A stretch of 64,000 bases of DNA from Amphirosellinia nigrospora (lineage: Eukaryota; Ascomycota; Sordariomycetes; Xylariales; Xylariaceae): assembly GCA_004123355.1 (NCBI GenBank), contig SCHM01000003.1:6467058-6531057 (forward strand), read 5' to 3'. A model generated the notes under the pieces. It ran no database searches. It was given only the letters and a program-made list of their open reading frames with translations, and was not told where the DNA came from. A program made the translations under genes and the position numbers. Shown piece after piece: positions 1 to 12,182 of the stretch. The number at the start of each line of letters is the position of its first letter. Positions within the stretch are counted from its first letter, which is position 1.

Positions 1-152
1 CCCTTGACTTGCCAGCGCGGACATAGGTTCAATTCCGCATCGCCTGTCTACGAGATTTGCCAACTCCGAACAGAATCTACTGAGTGGGTGTATATGCATG
101 ATCATCTCCGAAATTATACAATTAGGCAGACGTCAGAGGGCGCAGGTAGCCT

Positions 153-389
153 TTGAGTCTGCTGGACTACAACAAGACGGATGTCGTCCTTCCAGTTCGC
201 AGTCCGGCCTTCCTAGTCATTGCAGAGTATGCAACCCTGAATCAGCCAGAGCTCGAGGCTTTCACCAAAGTTGCCGTGTCCTTTCCAATCGAAGACGAGA
301 CGCCGCCGAATGATATTGATTCCCCGCCCAACCATGTTACCAAGGATATATTGTTTTCGGTTTGTTATACGTCTTGGACCATAAAATAA
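153..389 (+). CDS. Possible 3' exon of a gene entering from the left edge
   Basis: An open frame of about 78 codons, with proline- and acid-rich stretches such as PIEDETPPNDIDS, ends at a stop near 389. It has no convincing ATG; the first codon of the open stretch is TTG and an in-frame stop lies just upstream, so it could only be a terminal exon after an intron or a decayed fragment. I recognise no domain. The composition is more protein-like than the overlapping frame, but chance cannot be excluded. Confidence 0.22.
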   Translation: MSLLDYNKTDVVLPVRSPAFLVIAEYATLNQPELEAFTKVAVSFPIEDETPPNDIDSPPNHVTKDILFSVCYTSWTIK

Positions 390-1057
390 TAAATAAAATA
401 CTCAGCGTACATACAAAAACCCATATATTAACTGGAAATGGAACTTGTTGAATGGTAGATTGATTACGAGTTACTAAAATGCCGCTTCTAGCACGTATAG
501 AACATGTAGTAAAGTGTTTAAATTTTTCTTCTTGTCTATTCGTCATATTTGCATTATTTCAAGGGCATCATGGGGTCGCGTCACCTTCTGCCAGCACGTC
601 CACTTGCGGTATGGGCATCGCTTGTATTGTACAGTTCTATGGTGCGTCGTTGATGCAACCCCCTTTAAAGTCCCCATTCACCAACTTCCACCACCCTACT
701 CTCTCGTAGCCGCTGCCCATAGACGACCCGAAAGCCTAGTGATCTGGCTCCTTTTTAAATTCAGTGTGAGCAAATGGATTAGATAAAAATCACGTGGCCA
801 CCAGATCTCGGCCAGCAAAAGGTGGGCTGAGACCTCTGATGATGTCCAATGTGTAATTCACAAGAAAACAATGAGCGAATTAGCTCAAACCTGATCGCAT
901 TTCCAGGTGACCTTTTAGCCCGCTCCCCTTAACTTGATTAAGGGCAATGGGTCTGACAGGTTCACCTGAAAGGGTATCCAAGTATAGAAGGGTGAAAAAA
1001 AGGACTAATAAAATGGCTTTGGACGTGCAGTCATACGCTATTCGTTCACGTTCAGGT
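390..1057. other. Intergenic, 3' flank of MSB2
   Basis: No supportable gene. It presumably contains the 3' UTR of the minus-strand MSB2 gene. The short open frames here have no protein-like composition. Confidence 0.6.
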
Positions 1058-3842
1058 TCAATTCCATCCCAGAGAGTTCTCAGCGGCGACGGGGGCAGAG
1101 ATGTTGGCTGTTCGTGCGGAGTGGTTTGTGCCACTTCTTCCACTACCCTGGCTGTCGCGCATATTTCCGCCAGTTGTGGCACCGTATCCAGGGCTATATC
1201 CAGGGCTACTGCTGAAATCACGGCTCAGCAACGCACCGCCCATGAGAGGCGGGCTGCCGGCCTGGCGCATTTCATCCGCAGCTGAGATAGAGCTGCTTCG
1301 CTGGTGGCGTTGCTTCTTACGCTTGTACCTCCGAGCAATGACAAACATAGCCGCACCGTATGCACCTGCAACACTGAGAGCTCCGATTGCAATACCAGCC
1401 GTGGTTCCCTTCTGCGCAGCCGTGGTCTCATTGCCACCAGAACCTCCGAATGGGTCGTGATTCGCGGATCCACCATCACCATCAGAATTTCCACCGGAAC
1501 CATCGCTAGGATTACCGTCTAATCCAGACCCGAGCCAGATAGGAATAGCAGGATTAATCTGGCTAGTCAAGTTTCCAGCGAGTGTGTTATCTTGGTTGTA
1601 CAGAGCGGCGTTGGGCGTTTTAATATCATCAGCGAGCTGGTTGACTTTAGAGCTTGGGTAGTACAACAAAGCTTGAGAAGTAATGTAACCAAGCGTAGAG
1701 AGTGTGTCATAAGGTCGGATGCTGTACATGACGATATCCGTTGCTTCGATCCCGGCACCATACGCAAGAGCACCTGGCAGCAACTGGAATAATTGGGCAG
1801 CAGCCTTCGGTTGCTCGACCAGATGCATATAATGCTCACCGTAAAGGAAGGAAATCTGGATCATTGTGCTGTCTGGTGGCTGTGGGGCATTGGTAGACGC
1901 AGGAGAGATAGCCATTGGGAGCGTGGTGGGAAATGCTGTAGCCGAGGCAGGAAGTGAGCCCGTAGTTACTGTGCCAGTTGGCTGCTGAATTATGAGAGAC
2001 GTCGGTAACCACGATTGCGAATCAGTAATGGAGCCTGTAGCAACAATACTTGTTACAAGTGACCTCGACGACGTTGATGTAGGCACCGCTATAGTTGTAG
2101 GTGTAGGCGTGGGTGTCGTAGAAGTTACAGCAATAGAAGTTGTGGTTGAGATTGGCAGGGAACTTGTTGACACGGGGATCGACGAACTCGTTGTTGGTTC
2201 AGTAGTGTTCGCCGGAATCGATGAAGAAGATGTGATAGGTGGCAGCGTTGAGGTGGGAATTTCCGTGGTCGTCGTGTTTGACGGGATTTGAGTCGACGAT
2301 GGGGGCAGGGTGGCCGATGTCACTGGTGGTGTTGTCGAAGTGCCATTTCCAATCGGGGTGGATACCGGGGTAGAAGAGGAAGAGGGAGGCAGGGTAACAG
2401 GAACACTGACGCTCTCCGATGACGAAGGAGTGGTATCGGTTCCATTTCCACTCTGAGTTGGAACTGGAGTTGAGGAGGTTGGCACGAAGGTGGATGTAGA
2501 CACAAGTCCACCATCAGAGGTACTCTGTGTCGGAGTAGCAGATGATTCGGTCGAGTTAGCGGTTGGCAGAGTAATTGAGCCAGTAATTGAGGGAACCAGG
2601 CCGCTAGTTGTGCTTGAGCCCGGTGTTGGCGTCGGCGTAGCAGAAGATTCAGTCGAGTTAGCGGTCGTCCCAGGGAATACAGTAATTGAGGGAATCAGTC
2701 CGCTACTTGAGCTGGCAGTCGGCGTCGGCGTCGTATCTACAGATGAAGCAATAGTAGAAGTTCCTACTTCAGTTTCTTTGGAACTGACTTCGCTAGTAGA
2801 TGAAGCAGGTGCTGTGCCGTTTGAAGTCGACGATCCCGGTAGCAAAATACCAGTCAAACTATCCACCAAACCACCACTGCTCGAAGTCGAGGTTGGCGAA
2901 GCTGTCGTGGTTACGACTCCAGTGGGGAATAAGAGAATCCCAGACGAAGAGGATGTTGGGGTCGGAGTCGGAGTCGGAGTCGCATCTGGTGTTGAAACCG
3001 CCGAAATCGTTGTCGACTTGCTGGTGGCCGCATCTGGTGTTGAAACCGCCGAAATCGTTGTTGACTTGCTGGTGGTTTCATCTGAGGTTGTAGCTGGAGC
3101 AGCTGAGGTTGTAGCCGAAACAGATGAGATTGTAGCCGAAACAGATGAGGTTGCATTCGCAGTAGATGAGCTTGATGATTCAGAGCTCTCGGATGGAAGA
3201 ACAGTGAGACTTAAGCTGGGAATAGATAACAACGGCTCCTTGGTAGTCGTGGCTTCGTCGGTGGTTGTGGCCGTGGTCTCGTCTTTAACCGTTGGGGACG
3301 CGCTGGAAGACACCTCGCTCTTAGTTTCTGTCGATTTAGTCGTCGAAGCTTCATCTTTGCTAGTGGCCTTGGTAGGAGTTGTCGTCTTCGACTCGCTTCC
3401 AGTAGCAGTAGCCTTCGAACTGCTCTCGGTAGCAGTTGTTTTTGACTTGGACCCAGTAGTCGTTGCCTTCGATCCGCTTTTAGTAGTTGTGTTTGATTCG
3501 GTTTCGTTTTTGATCCGGACCCTGTAGGGGAAGGGGGACATAAACAGTTGTCGGAACAACTACTGTCGTAGTGCCATCGTCTTCTTCCGAGGAAGTGTCT
3601 TGACCTAGCCCGAGGCTAGCAAGAACATCGGAGATCGAATTCCTTTTAGTAGACGAGGTTATGGCCAGAGGGGTCGAAGAGCTACTGGATTGAGAAGCTG
3701 GGCTCGTAATCGGGATGGTGGTATTTGTGAAGACCCTCTTCACGTGCCGGGGAAAATAGATCTTAGGTCGGTTTTCGGACTCGGCGACTGCAACTGATGC
3801 GGCGGCCACAAGGGCAACCGCCACGATGGACGGCGTGTGCAT
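1058..3842 (-). CDS. MSB2: Msb2/MsbA-type signalling mucin, plasma-membrane sensor
   Basis: Msb2 family mucins sit in the plasma membrane and feed the Cdc42-Ste20 branch of the filamentation and HOG MAPK pathways; in plant pathogens they sense surfaces. The product is about 928 residues. It has a signal peptide (1-20), a very long Ser/Thr/Pro-rich glycosylation region (about 40-640), and a conserved membrane-proximal domain at about 659-775 with QISFLYGEHYMHL, MYSIRPYDTLSTLGYIT and NPAIPIWLG, which matches the Msb2 positive-regulatory domain. One transmembrane helix follows at about 812-836 (AGIAIGALSVAGAYGAAMF), then a basic juxtamembrane stretch RRYKRKKQRH and a cytoplasmic tail of about 90 residues. 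The signal-peptide frame and the long frame overlap at 3480-3559 and differ by one base near an A-run at about 3510. No intron with matching phase fits, so I read an indel. The start is the ATG before the signal peptide. The family call is strong; the pathway role is inferred. Confidence 0.88.
2982..3077 (-). repeat. Two 48-bp tandem coding repeats in MSB2
   Basis: The unit at 2982-3029 repeats at 3030-3077 with very few differences (16 codons each, in frame). A GGAGTC-type hexamer run lies next to it at about 2961-2981. Tandem Ser/Thr repeats are usual in mucin ectodomains and often vary in number between strains. Confidence 0.85.
3084..3167 (-). repeat. Four 21-bp tandem coding repeats in MSB2
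   Basis: Four units of 21 bp (3084, 3105, 3126, 3147) of the type GAGGTTGTAGCCGAAACAGA, diverged by a few bases each. They encode a 7-residue Ser/Ala/Thr repeat in the mucin domain. Confidence 0.8.
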
Positions 3843-6800
3843 AACGGCTTGTTTACGATTAATCCAGTTTGGTCGTCTATATCCAAAAATAAAATTCCTC
3901 CGCTATCAAAGAGTCGTAGAGAGATCGAGAATTAAGTAGTTCGTCTGTCGGGAGTCAGCATTTCCAAAACCAGCTCCCACAGCACACTACTACCTACAGT
4001 GTCAGGGAGTCGCAGAACGAATGTACTTGACAGAGTATTGTCAACGAGTGGATGCTGTGAACCAATACAGAATTAGTCGTCCGTCTTTTTCTCAAGCTGC
4101 CAACATCTCCTCTCCAAGCAGGAACGCCCATCCTCCCAGGCTAGGCGTGCCGATGTGCCCAGAGCTGCCTTCGATTCGCGCCGACGCATAACTCACCTTG
4201 TGTGGACAAGCAGACTATAGCAAAAAATGCGATATGTTCTTTTCAAAAGAGTGGAAAGACGACTAAATCGTCAGAAGTTCAAGATGTAGATGGTTCGGGT
4301 ATATGGTCGTGAGTCGTATTCGCGAATTGGGTGTTACAACGGCATCGGGGATGACTTGGGTCGAACGTCGGTCGTAATGGCGCGCGACGAACGAAAGTAA
4401 GGAACTGTCGAGACCGGTGAAGGTCTTTGCCGAAGAAAGTACTGTCGTCGGGAACAGGAAACCTCACGAGGCGGCGAAAGGAAGGAAAGAAAGACGAAGG
4501 GTGAGGCGCGGAGGTGTGAGGGCGGGAAAAGGAAGGTGATGTGTGATGTGGGAGCCAGGGGAAAATAGGAAACATCGCCTACCATGCCATGCCAGGGCCT
4601 AACTCACTGACTGACAGGCGGAGTGCTGGGTACTTGGGTGCTGGATGCTGGGGGCTAGGGTGCTGGCGCCGGTTGGCATGTACACTGCCGTGCGAGGGTA
4701 CCTTGGTGCGGTACGGTCTGGTGCGGGCTTACGGCTGTACACTACCGCTGTACGAGACACACGAGGGGCGTGGGAACCTGGGAAAAGAGACGGGAGAAAG
4801 GCGGCCAAGACTCAGCATTAGCAGCGCCCCACTCTGCAGCCCGCACGTTACCACATACAGAAAGAGCACAAGAGACCCGACCAGAGACCAAGCGAGCGAC
4901 AGAGAAAGAAACACTAGAGGAGTCGCGCCAGGGGTGACCCCGGGCACATTATTGCTTAGTTGACAGGGATCAACAGGAGATGAACAGGGGACAGGGCATA
5001 GCCAAGCAAAGGAATATCCACCCGTAATAAACAGGTACATGATGCACCAGCCAGCGCCGCACACTTCCAATTATATGTAAGAAATAGTGCACGATACAAG
5101 CCTGGACCTTATAAGTAGTACACTATGAAAACACTGTATGCCGGATATTACTATACTGTACACGGTAGGATCAACGAAGGAACACTGCCCACTTAAACCC
5201 ACCACCACCGCCAGCGCCTCGACTGAAACGCCAGGAGCACAGCTACAACTACCTGAGTGGTCGAATGCCACCTTTGCGCGATATCATGAGAGTGAAAGAC
5301 GTGCAGTTTGGTTGCAAAACTGGCTTGTTTTTTTTCTTTCTTTTTTATGATCAACTAAACAGCTTGATCTTTCCCTTTCTTCTTCACTCTCAGCCAGCAA
5401 AACACCACAGCAGTTAGATGGATAATATTGGGAACCGGCGAATTAGCTATGAATACATAGTGTAGCACTACGCTACTACGTTGTAGGCTAGTCTAGTCCA
5501 GTACCATACCACATGTCCGCGCAATGGCACCCTCTATGCAGCTGTTTTCGTTACTCTCGCTCCGACCACCCAGCAAGGTAAGGCGGCACACGAAGGGGCC
5601 GTCTTGTGTACCTACCTACTCCGTAGTGAGTAGGCTTTACAATTCAATTTTGATGTAATCAATGCTTATGCTGCAGTACGAGGTATACTCGTGAGAACGT
5701 TGATTGGAACTTATGCCAATCTGAATATGCAAATTATAAGGTAAGGTAGGTATACAGCAATGTCACTTGGGTTGGTCAGTGCAGCTTGACAGCCCTAGAG
5801 GCACACTAGTACAAGTATAGTGCAGGGCCCTGTCAGCTCTCCCGCTGTCTATTGGCCCGAGCGTGGGCCGCCCCATACTTTCAACAGGCAATTTCCCTCC
5901 CACCACTCGATGCCGGCACAGCCTCCTTTCAGGTTCAGGCACAACTTCGTTGTTCCTTTTCCCACATGGCATCATCAAGGCTCAGGAAGCGCCCTGTATT
6001 CCACACCCTCTCACCACCTACGAAGCACACTAACACGGCGACCTAATACAGCGGTGGGGATTGTTTCCACCTACCTACCCTCTTCGGCAACGACAATAGA
6101 GAGTACTTATAAACGATGATTATTTGTGTTCGCCTTCAATACATACATAGTTACTAACAGCCTTCCCGCCCGGCGATATCCTCACTTCAGGCCAGCCTAA
6201 ATAGATAGATTGGCAGACCACATCCACGTGTGACCGCCATTACCCCGATTGCTCAGGTAATTTCCATCTCTGGGCTCGGCAGTTGCTGCAGGTGTGGCAT
6301 CCAATTCGGCGAGGGTAATATATTGCTACTGAGCCCAGATTGTTGGAGACAAGCCCCCAATTGTGCTCCTGGTTATGGTGGTGCGTCTTGGACAGTATCA
6401 CACTACAGCATGCCAATTCATGTCGCCCATGTTGGTTACGTAGATGTCCGCGTATCTGCTAAGGCTTGCCTGCCTTCACTGCCTACAATAGGAGCTCCAA
6501 CTGACAAGAGTTGGTGTGCTTCATGAAGATACCAAGCGGTAGCTATCTATTTTGTTCAAACATCCAAAACATAGTCTGTGTTGTTTTTGCTCCATTCCCT
6601 CCCCTCACTTCGCGACCGACGATCTTCACATATCTACACTGCCCATCTATCATGTGCAGCCGTTGTGATCTGTCCTGACCCTATAAGGAAGGCAGATCGT
6701 GCATCTTCCAATCCGATTTATCTGCGGGGAGATGTTATGAGGAGAAGATTGGCAAAATCCGGAATGCCAATGTGATAATCACTAACAACCGGCCACCGAT

Positions 6801-8224
6801 CTGCTTGATCCTCAATGATTTGCTTCAGCCCTGGCTAAATATCCAATATACAATACTACTCTACAGATATTGCGAACCACTACATCGAACAGTAGCTCGA
6901 TATCGACTCATCAAACGAGTTTAGAGACAGCTTAAAGCCAAGGGGAGTTCCCATCACGACACAGACAAGAGGGATACCCTTGGAAATGTTTGCAGGATTC
7001 CATACGATATTCTCTTCTCAAACGATATACGAGTCAACCACTCATCTACTATACTATGTAACTATCTTAAAAGGACTGGTTGTTCCTTTCTAACACTCCA
7101 CTGCCAGTTTCACGTAGTAGCAGGTATCACACAATTCAATCCGATCCTACTCACAACACAACTAGCGCCATCCCTCCTAGGAATTATATAGTCCCTTCAT
7201 ACCTTAGCTAGACTAGACAAGTTCGCGTCGTCGCGGGCAACCACGGTCTACGATTCACAATTCACGGTTCCCGGCACGCTGGTGCGTTCCTGACATTCTT
7301 TGGAAACGACTCTCGCGTTCTCATGGCGCTGTGGCTTGCATGAAACGAGCCCGACGTTACGGAGTACGAGTGCTTAGCGCAGCCAGGGGTTGCTCCGGAC
7401 CTTTAGTGTACGAGGGCACACGATAGAGTCTACCAGAGCATATTCACATCTTGGTATCGGTAGGCTTCAAGCGGTCTAGCCTTCAATCACTTGACATGAT
7501 TCGATGATCTTCATAGTTGCCTACCGTTCTTCCTCTAGCGTCAACGCATACGCTAGGTTGTTGTTAGTATTACTACTAATGTACAGTATCACTGCCAGCA
7601 AGAAATTACCAGGTGCACTACTACCCTTCGTCGTTTCAATCCTGAGCAGTGAGAAGAATAATACTGGAATCAGTTTCCGTTCCTGACTAGTACTGAAAGA
7701 GTCGTAGGATTCTGGGCGCTTATACATAACCCAGGGATTTGATCCAATCGTATTCACAATATGAAAAGATTGCAATTTGTGTCCAAATCGAGGTATACCA
7801 GCCTTGGTGCTATTTCAATTTCAGATGCAGTCTTCAAAGCAGGCTCTCATGGGTGGCCTTTTTCGGTCTGGCGCGCTTCGCTTCGTCGCATGACAGCTTG
7901 CTTGCGCCGCCCGCGCATGCAATATCTAGACGGGCAGGAAAGAAAAAAAAGCACTTTTATTATTAGAACCGCCATATACGCATACTAGTGTAAAACTTCA
8001 AGCAACATGGTAAGCGTCGAATGGCTTGCTGCATGCAGCAATTATTTACAGATGCGCAGGCCTACGGAGAATTGCGCAACACCACTCGGTCGGTCTGTTG
8101 CTTTCCCCGTTGCCCGTTCCCCCAAGATAACAAACATGCTCGTTTGTGCGGCGTGCGTGACGACGTTGAATCGAACGCGTAATTCTCCAGACGCCCCGAG
8201 CCGGTTTCGCTGATAACGTGTGTT
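3843..8224. other. Long intergenic region upstream of MSB2
   Basis: I find no gene I can support in 4.4 kb. The first 1-1.5 kb (to about 5.2 kb) is the likely promoter and 5' leader of MSB2; long leaders are common for fungal signalling genes. The rest has ordinary composition, only short open frames, and no repeat or transposon ends that I can see. Confidence 0.5.
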
Positions 8225-8815
8225 GTGTGTCAGCGACCCCCGCCGAAGCGTCGTGCCACCACACGAATGCTTTCACTCATTGATCAGGAATCCCGCATGT
8301 TCGGAACCAAGGCCCAGGGTATGCGGGCTCAGATGAGAAGAGGCTGCATTAACTATAGGATGTTGCATGCGAACAGACAGCCCAGCCCATTTCATCTCGT
8401 TCTCGGTATTGAACTCTTCTCACCCAAAACTGATCCCAAGTATGAGTGGTCTGATAGTGAAGCAATGATTGCCAAAAGCACGAAATATCACGCTTTGCGT
8501 CTTGCCCCGAGCAGGTTTGCAGATGGGTCGCAGCAGGTTCTTGCTGCAATGTCACCCCCGATTAATGAGGGATCGGCAGCACTGGCCCGGCCAGGCCCAG
8601 GCCAGGCAGTGCTGACGGGACGAACTTATTATACTAGACCAGTAGGTATATCGTCCCGGTTAGTCTATAGCCTCGGGCTCCTCTGTCGGGCAACTTGGCT
8701 GCAAGACTTAGCTAGCTTGCCGCCACGATCTATTCACACGACTATCCATAATATCGTTCTCTTTACTCGTTCCTCAAGTCGTCATTTATCAAATTACACG
8801 ACTACTCGGCTTTAG
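8225..8815 (+). CDS. Unrecognised 196-codon open frame, probably chance
   Basis: This is the longest open frame in the left gene-poor region. It has an ATG and no recognisable domain. Its composition is unstructured, with a GC-rich stretch near 8580-8610 encoding ALARPGPGQAV. In a window of this size one frame of this length is expected by chance, so I list it only as a candidate. Confidence 0.12.
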   Translation: MCQRPPPKRRATTRMLSLIDQESRMFGTKAQGMRAQMRRGCINYRMLHANRQPSPFHLVLGIELFSPKTDPKYEWSDSEAMIAKSTKYHALRLAPSRFADGSQQVLAAMSPPINEGSAALARPGPGQAVLTGRTYYTRPVGISSRLVYSLGLLCRATWLQDLASLPPRSIHTTIHNIVLFTRSSSRHLSNYTTTRL

Positions 8816-11800
8816 ATTATCATCTGGGCTTGAACATATGGAACGCCTATAAATCCGGTTAGACAGATGCACAGTAGGCAGGCTAGCTGCGTGAACGCAG
8901 CATCGTGGAGGACTTCCAATGAGGGCCATTGAAATACATCATCCAAGAATGAGGATTCAGCTCACTCGATAGTCAACCATCTATCACTTTCTTTTTTTTT
9001 TCTTCCTCATTTCTTTCGCGGGCTAGCTTCTGCGTCTTCACATTTCTCAGGATTTATATTGTACTTGGCCTGGCAAACAGCTAATCAGCTATCTTTAAAC
9101 GATAGAGTGAATCGACCAATAGCTGAGTGACAATCTATTTACTCTATTACGTGCTTCCAAATTAGTTACATCATAACGGCTCTGCCCATCAATGCTCAAG
9201 TCTAATGATCTATTGATCGAGTACGGGGCTATTTGCCACGTCATAGAATGAACGAGGATATCAAGCTACACATAAGTATACAGTAGAGTAGACGGACACA
9301 CAACTTACCGGCGTGTCCCGCCCGAAGAGACTTGATCCGCTTGCCACTCATATAATATAGTATAGGGCGCATTACCATTGCCCTCTCCCGCCCGTCGGAC
9401 CCAGTCCGCCGGGTCCGGGTAAGGGTAGATCCCGCGGATCACACAACCATCGCATGACATGAAAGTCCGGGGTCTCGTTGTCCTGACGCGGCTGTGGCAA
9501 ATCATACTACATGTCGGCTGGGATATATGCTACGCGAGGGATGGAATGATGCGGATAAATCTAGATCGTATTCAGGTCTTCAACTGATTTTACATATACG
9601 GGTGAGCCTCCGGACAACATACGGGCACGTTGCTAAGTGACGCTCACGGACCTCTCGCATATGTGAAGGGATAGAGGTACAGTCATATCATTCATAGATG
9701 ATCTACGGATGAATAGACCGGCAGCGGCATGGAGAGACATGCTGTCATCGGATGGTATAAATAGACCTGTTGAGAAACCATCATTGGCGATCAAACACGC
9801 ACATCAGCAGCAGTTGGTGCGTGGGCCTCTTCAGCGCTAGACACGTGTCATCTAGGACCATATCAATAAAAACAAGATTACCTTCTATCGTTTATCTCAG
9901 CTCGGTTAGCATGGGGTACTAACTATTATCTTTTTCTCCGTAAATGTTGGTCTAGTGCTAGTCGATATGATGCCCTGGGACAATAACTCGGAATAATTCA
10001 TATGAGACACCGGTGACATATGCTGTTCACGCGACGACCTGGACATTGATTATAGACCGATAATTACAAGATCCTCGAGAAAGGCGTGTTTGGATGATAG
10101 AGTAGCAACTGCTGAAAGATTAAATCGGTCTTCGAATTTAGGCAGTGAAACTTACTTATCCTTTGTTACCAATATCCACAAGCCGCTCGATTTCTTATCA
10201 AATAGTTACACACTTATTTAACCAGGCACAGAAACATCCCAGAACCGTGTGCAGACCCAGGCGTAGAGCTAGGTCGAGGATAAGTCCCGTCAACTTTCCT
10301 ACTTCTAATCAGAGATAGCTTGGAAACGAAACTGTTCCCAAATTCAACATACATGAACTGGAGTAAATAATTCTAACCCTCCCCGCAAGTAAGAGTATGG
10401 CAGCGCAGCGTTATTGTTTCGGGCCTGCCGCTATACTTTAACGAAGGAGAGGAGTTCTACGGTGTGACTGCCGTGGGTAAGTCAATTATTATAACCGTAT
10501 ATAGTTCAAGTATCTCGATGCCATCTACCTACTCTCGAGAGCATGGTGGATAAAACTTAAACTGTATCACTTGTCTAGTGATTTGTCAGGGGATAAAGTT
10601 CATCCCCACGTTTATTCTACGCGAGATACTGCGAGGCAGGGATTCATTGGCCATATAATTATCCCACATCCGCAATAAGTTACCGATGTAAAAATATGTT
10701 GGTGTAATTGTTCCGATAGTTGTGAAACAGCCATGTCACAAAGCATAGAGAGGCACACAGACGTAGAAGAAGAGACTCTTTCTAGTTTTCTAGCTAGATA
10801 ATCTCCCCGAAGTTAGTTTCAGAGACCTTCGGCAAAATCTATATAACCTACATTTACTGAATTTCTGGCGAACGAGATCCAAACTTAAAACTGTCTCCTA
10901 TGGGCATGACACACAAGACAGTGGACGCCGTTTAGAGAAATAGATCTAACCTACGAGAGTATTTTAGAATCCTTTACACAACGCTAATCTTGAATCGATT
11001 GGATAGCGTTGATTCCGTGCTAGGACGGCGGTTATTCTGACTATTTGGACAGCACCTCAGTCACATAAAGACCGTTATGTTTGCTTATACACTGGGCTGT
11101 AAGTGCATACGATGCGTTTAAATCGTGATATTTGGCCTGGAGCTGGTGTCTTTCCATCATGGTTACCTATTAGCTAATGAATTAGCGAGAATTATCAGTA
11201 TTGATGTCTCGTGCGTATATAATAGCTGTGACGGAGTAAAAAAACGAACGCCGTTAATACTCCGTGGGAGTTAAAGGTATATATATATGGCTCGCCATAA
11301 TAGGTACATTCTATCATTTGTTTGTTCTGATAGATAATGTTGTAGCTCTGTTCCGCGACAATCCGAACATCGTTGTTAAGGCTGCCCTGTCACACGGATA
11401 AGCCCAAGAGCTACTGGCTACCTAGAGTCCTAGATGGCCGAATAACCTCCGATCCCCTTTTTGAAGTCCGAGACATGCGAAGAAGGGGCGTTGGTTATAA
11501 TAACCTCGTGTAGTACGGGCTCCTTTATATGAGCCCACAGCCGGAAGTCCTACGAAAAAGTGAGGCTATGCGCGAGATTACATTACACAGACAGAATAAG
11601 GAAACTAGGGGTCGTATGAACCTTCAGGATAATACGAGCTTAAACATTACTTCACGTTTCGTAGGGCTTATCACACGTATTGGTAAATAATCACCTTTAT
11701 GGAATTCCAGGTTGGTGCCTACTGTAATTGGTGGAATAAAAAGGGGTATGTAGCTTAGCGGCAACACTGTTATTTCCCGCATCCAGGGTTGTAGTTCAAC

Positions 11801-12182
11801 TCTACTTCTCGTCTTGTATATTTCACGCCAAAGAAGGTTAATGGTTCGCGAGGGGATTTAAAATATACAGAATTGCACAGCAATACAAAGGAGCCGATGA
11901 GTAAGCCGGCTTACGATCACGGCATTGGCATTCGTATAATTCTTGTCACATCAAAGCTCTAGGTGAGCTGCCATAAATTCGTCCAAGTTAGACGCAGGTT
12001 ATGTATTGGTACGTAAGCAGCAAGCTTTTGTCCGACGCAGCATCCTACATAGAGGCGCGTCCTAACTCAACTTTTGACACCAGTACCATTCCGATAACCA
12101 TGCTAAAACCATAACGTGTACCGAACACGTTTATACGCCAATGTATGCATTTTCCCACGCCAGAAACACGTCGGCGACGAGC
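8816..12182. other. Gene-free, stop-laden stretch
   Basis: No gene is visible. From about 9506 to 12613 no frame on either strand stays open for 60 codons, although the DNA is not extremely AT-rich. The 3' end of FKBP12 begins at 12183. The region may be old, decayed repeat DNA; I see no terminal repeats that would delimit an element. Confidence 0.5.

Noticed and set aside
2490-3527. 345-codon plus-strand open frame opposite MSB2
   Set aside because: It is the antisense shadow of the Ser/Thr-repeat region; Val/Glu/Asp-rich repeats simply mirror Thr/Ser codons of Msb2.
3480-3559. A short intron joining the two MSB2 frames with acceptor CCCCTACAG
   Set aside because: Every nearby GT donor gives the wrong phase or an intron under about 45 nt; an indel in the A-run at about 3510 explains the frames better.
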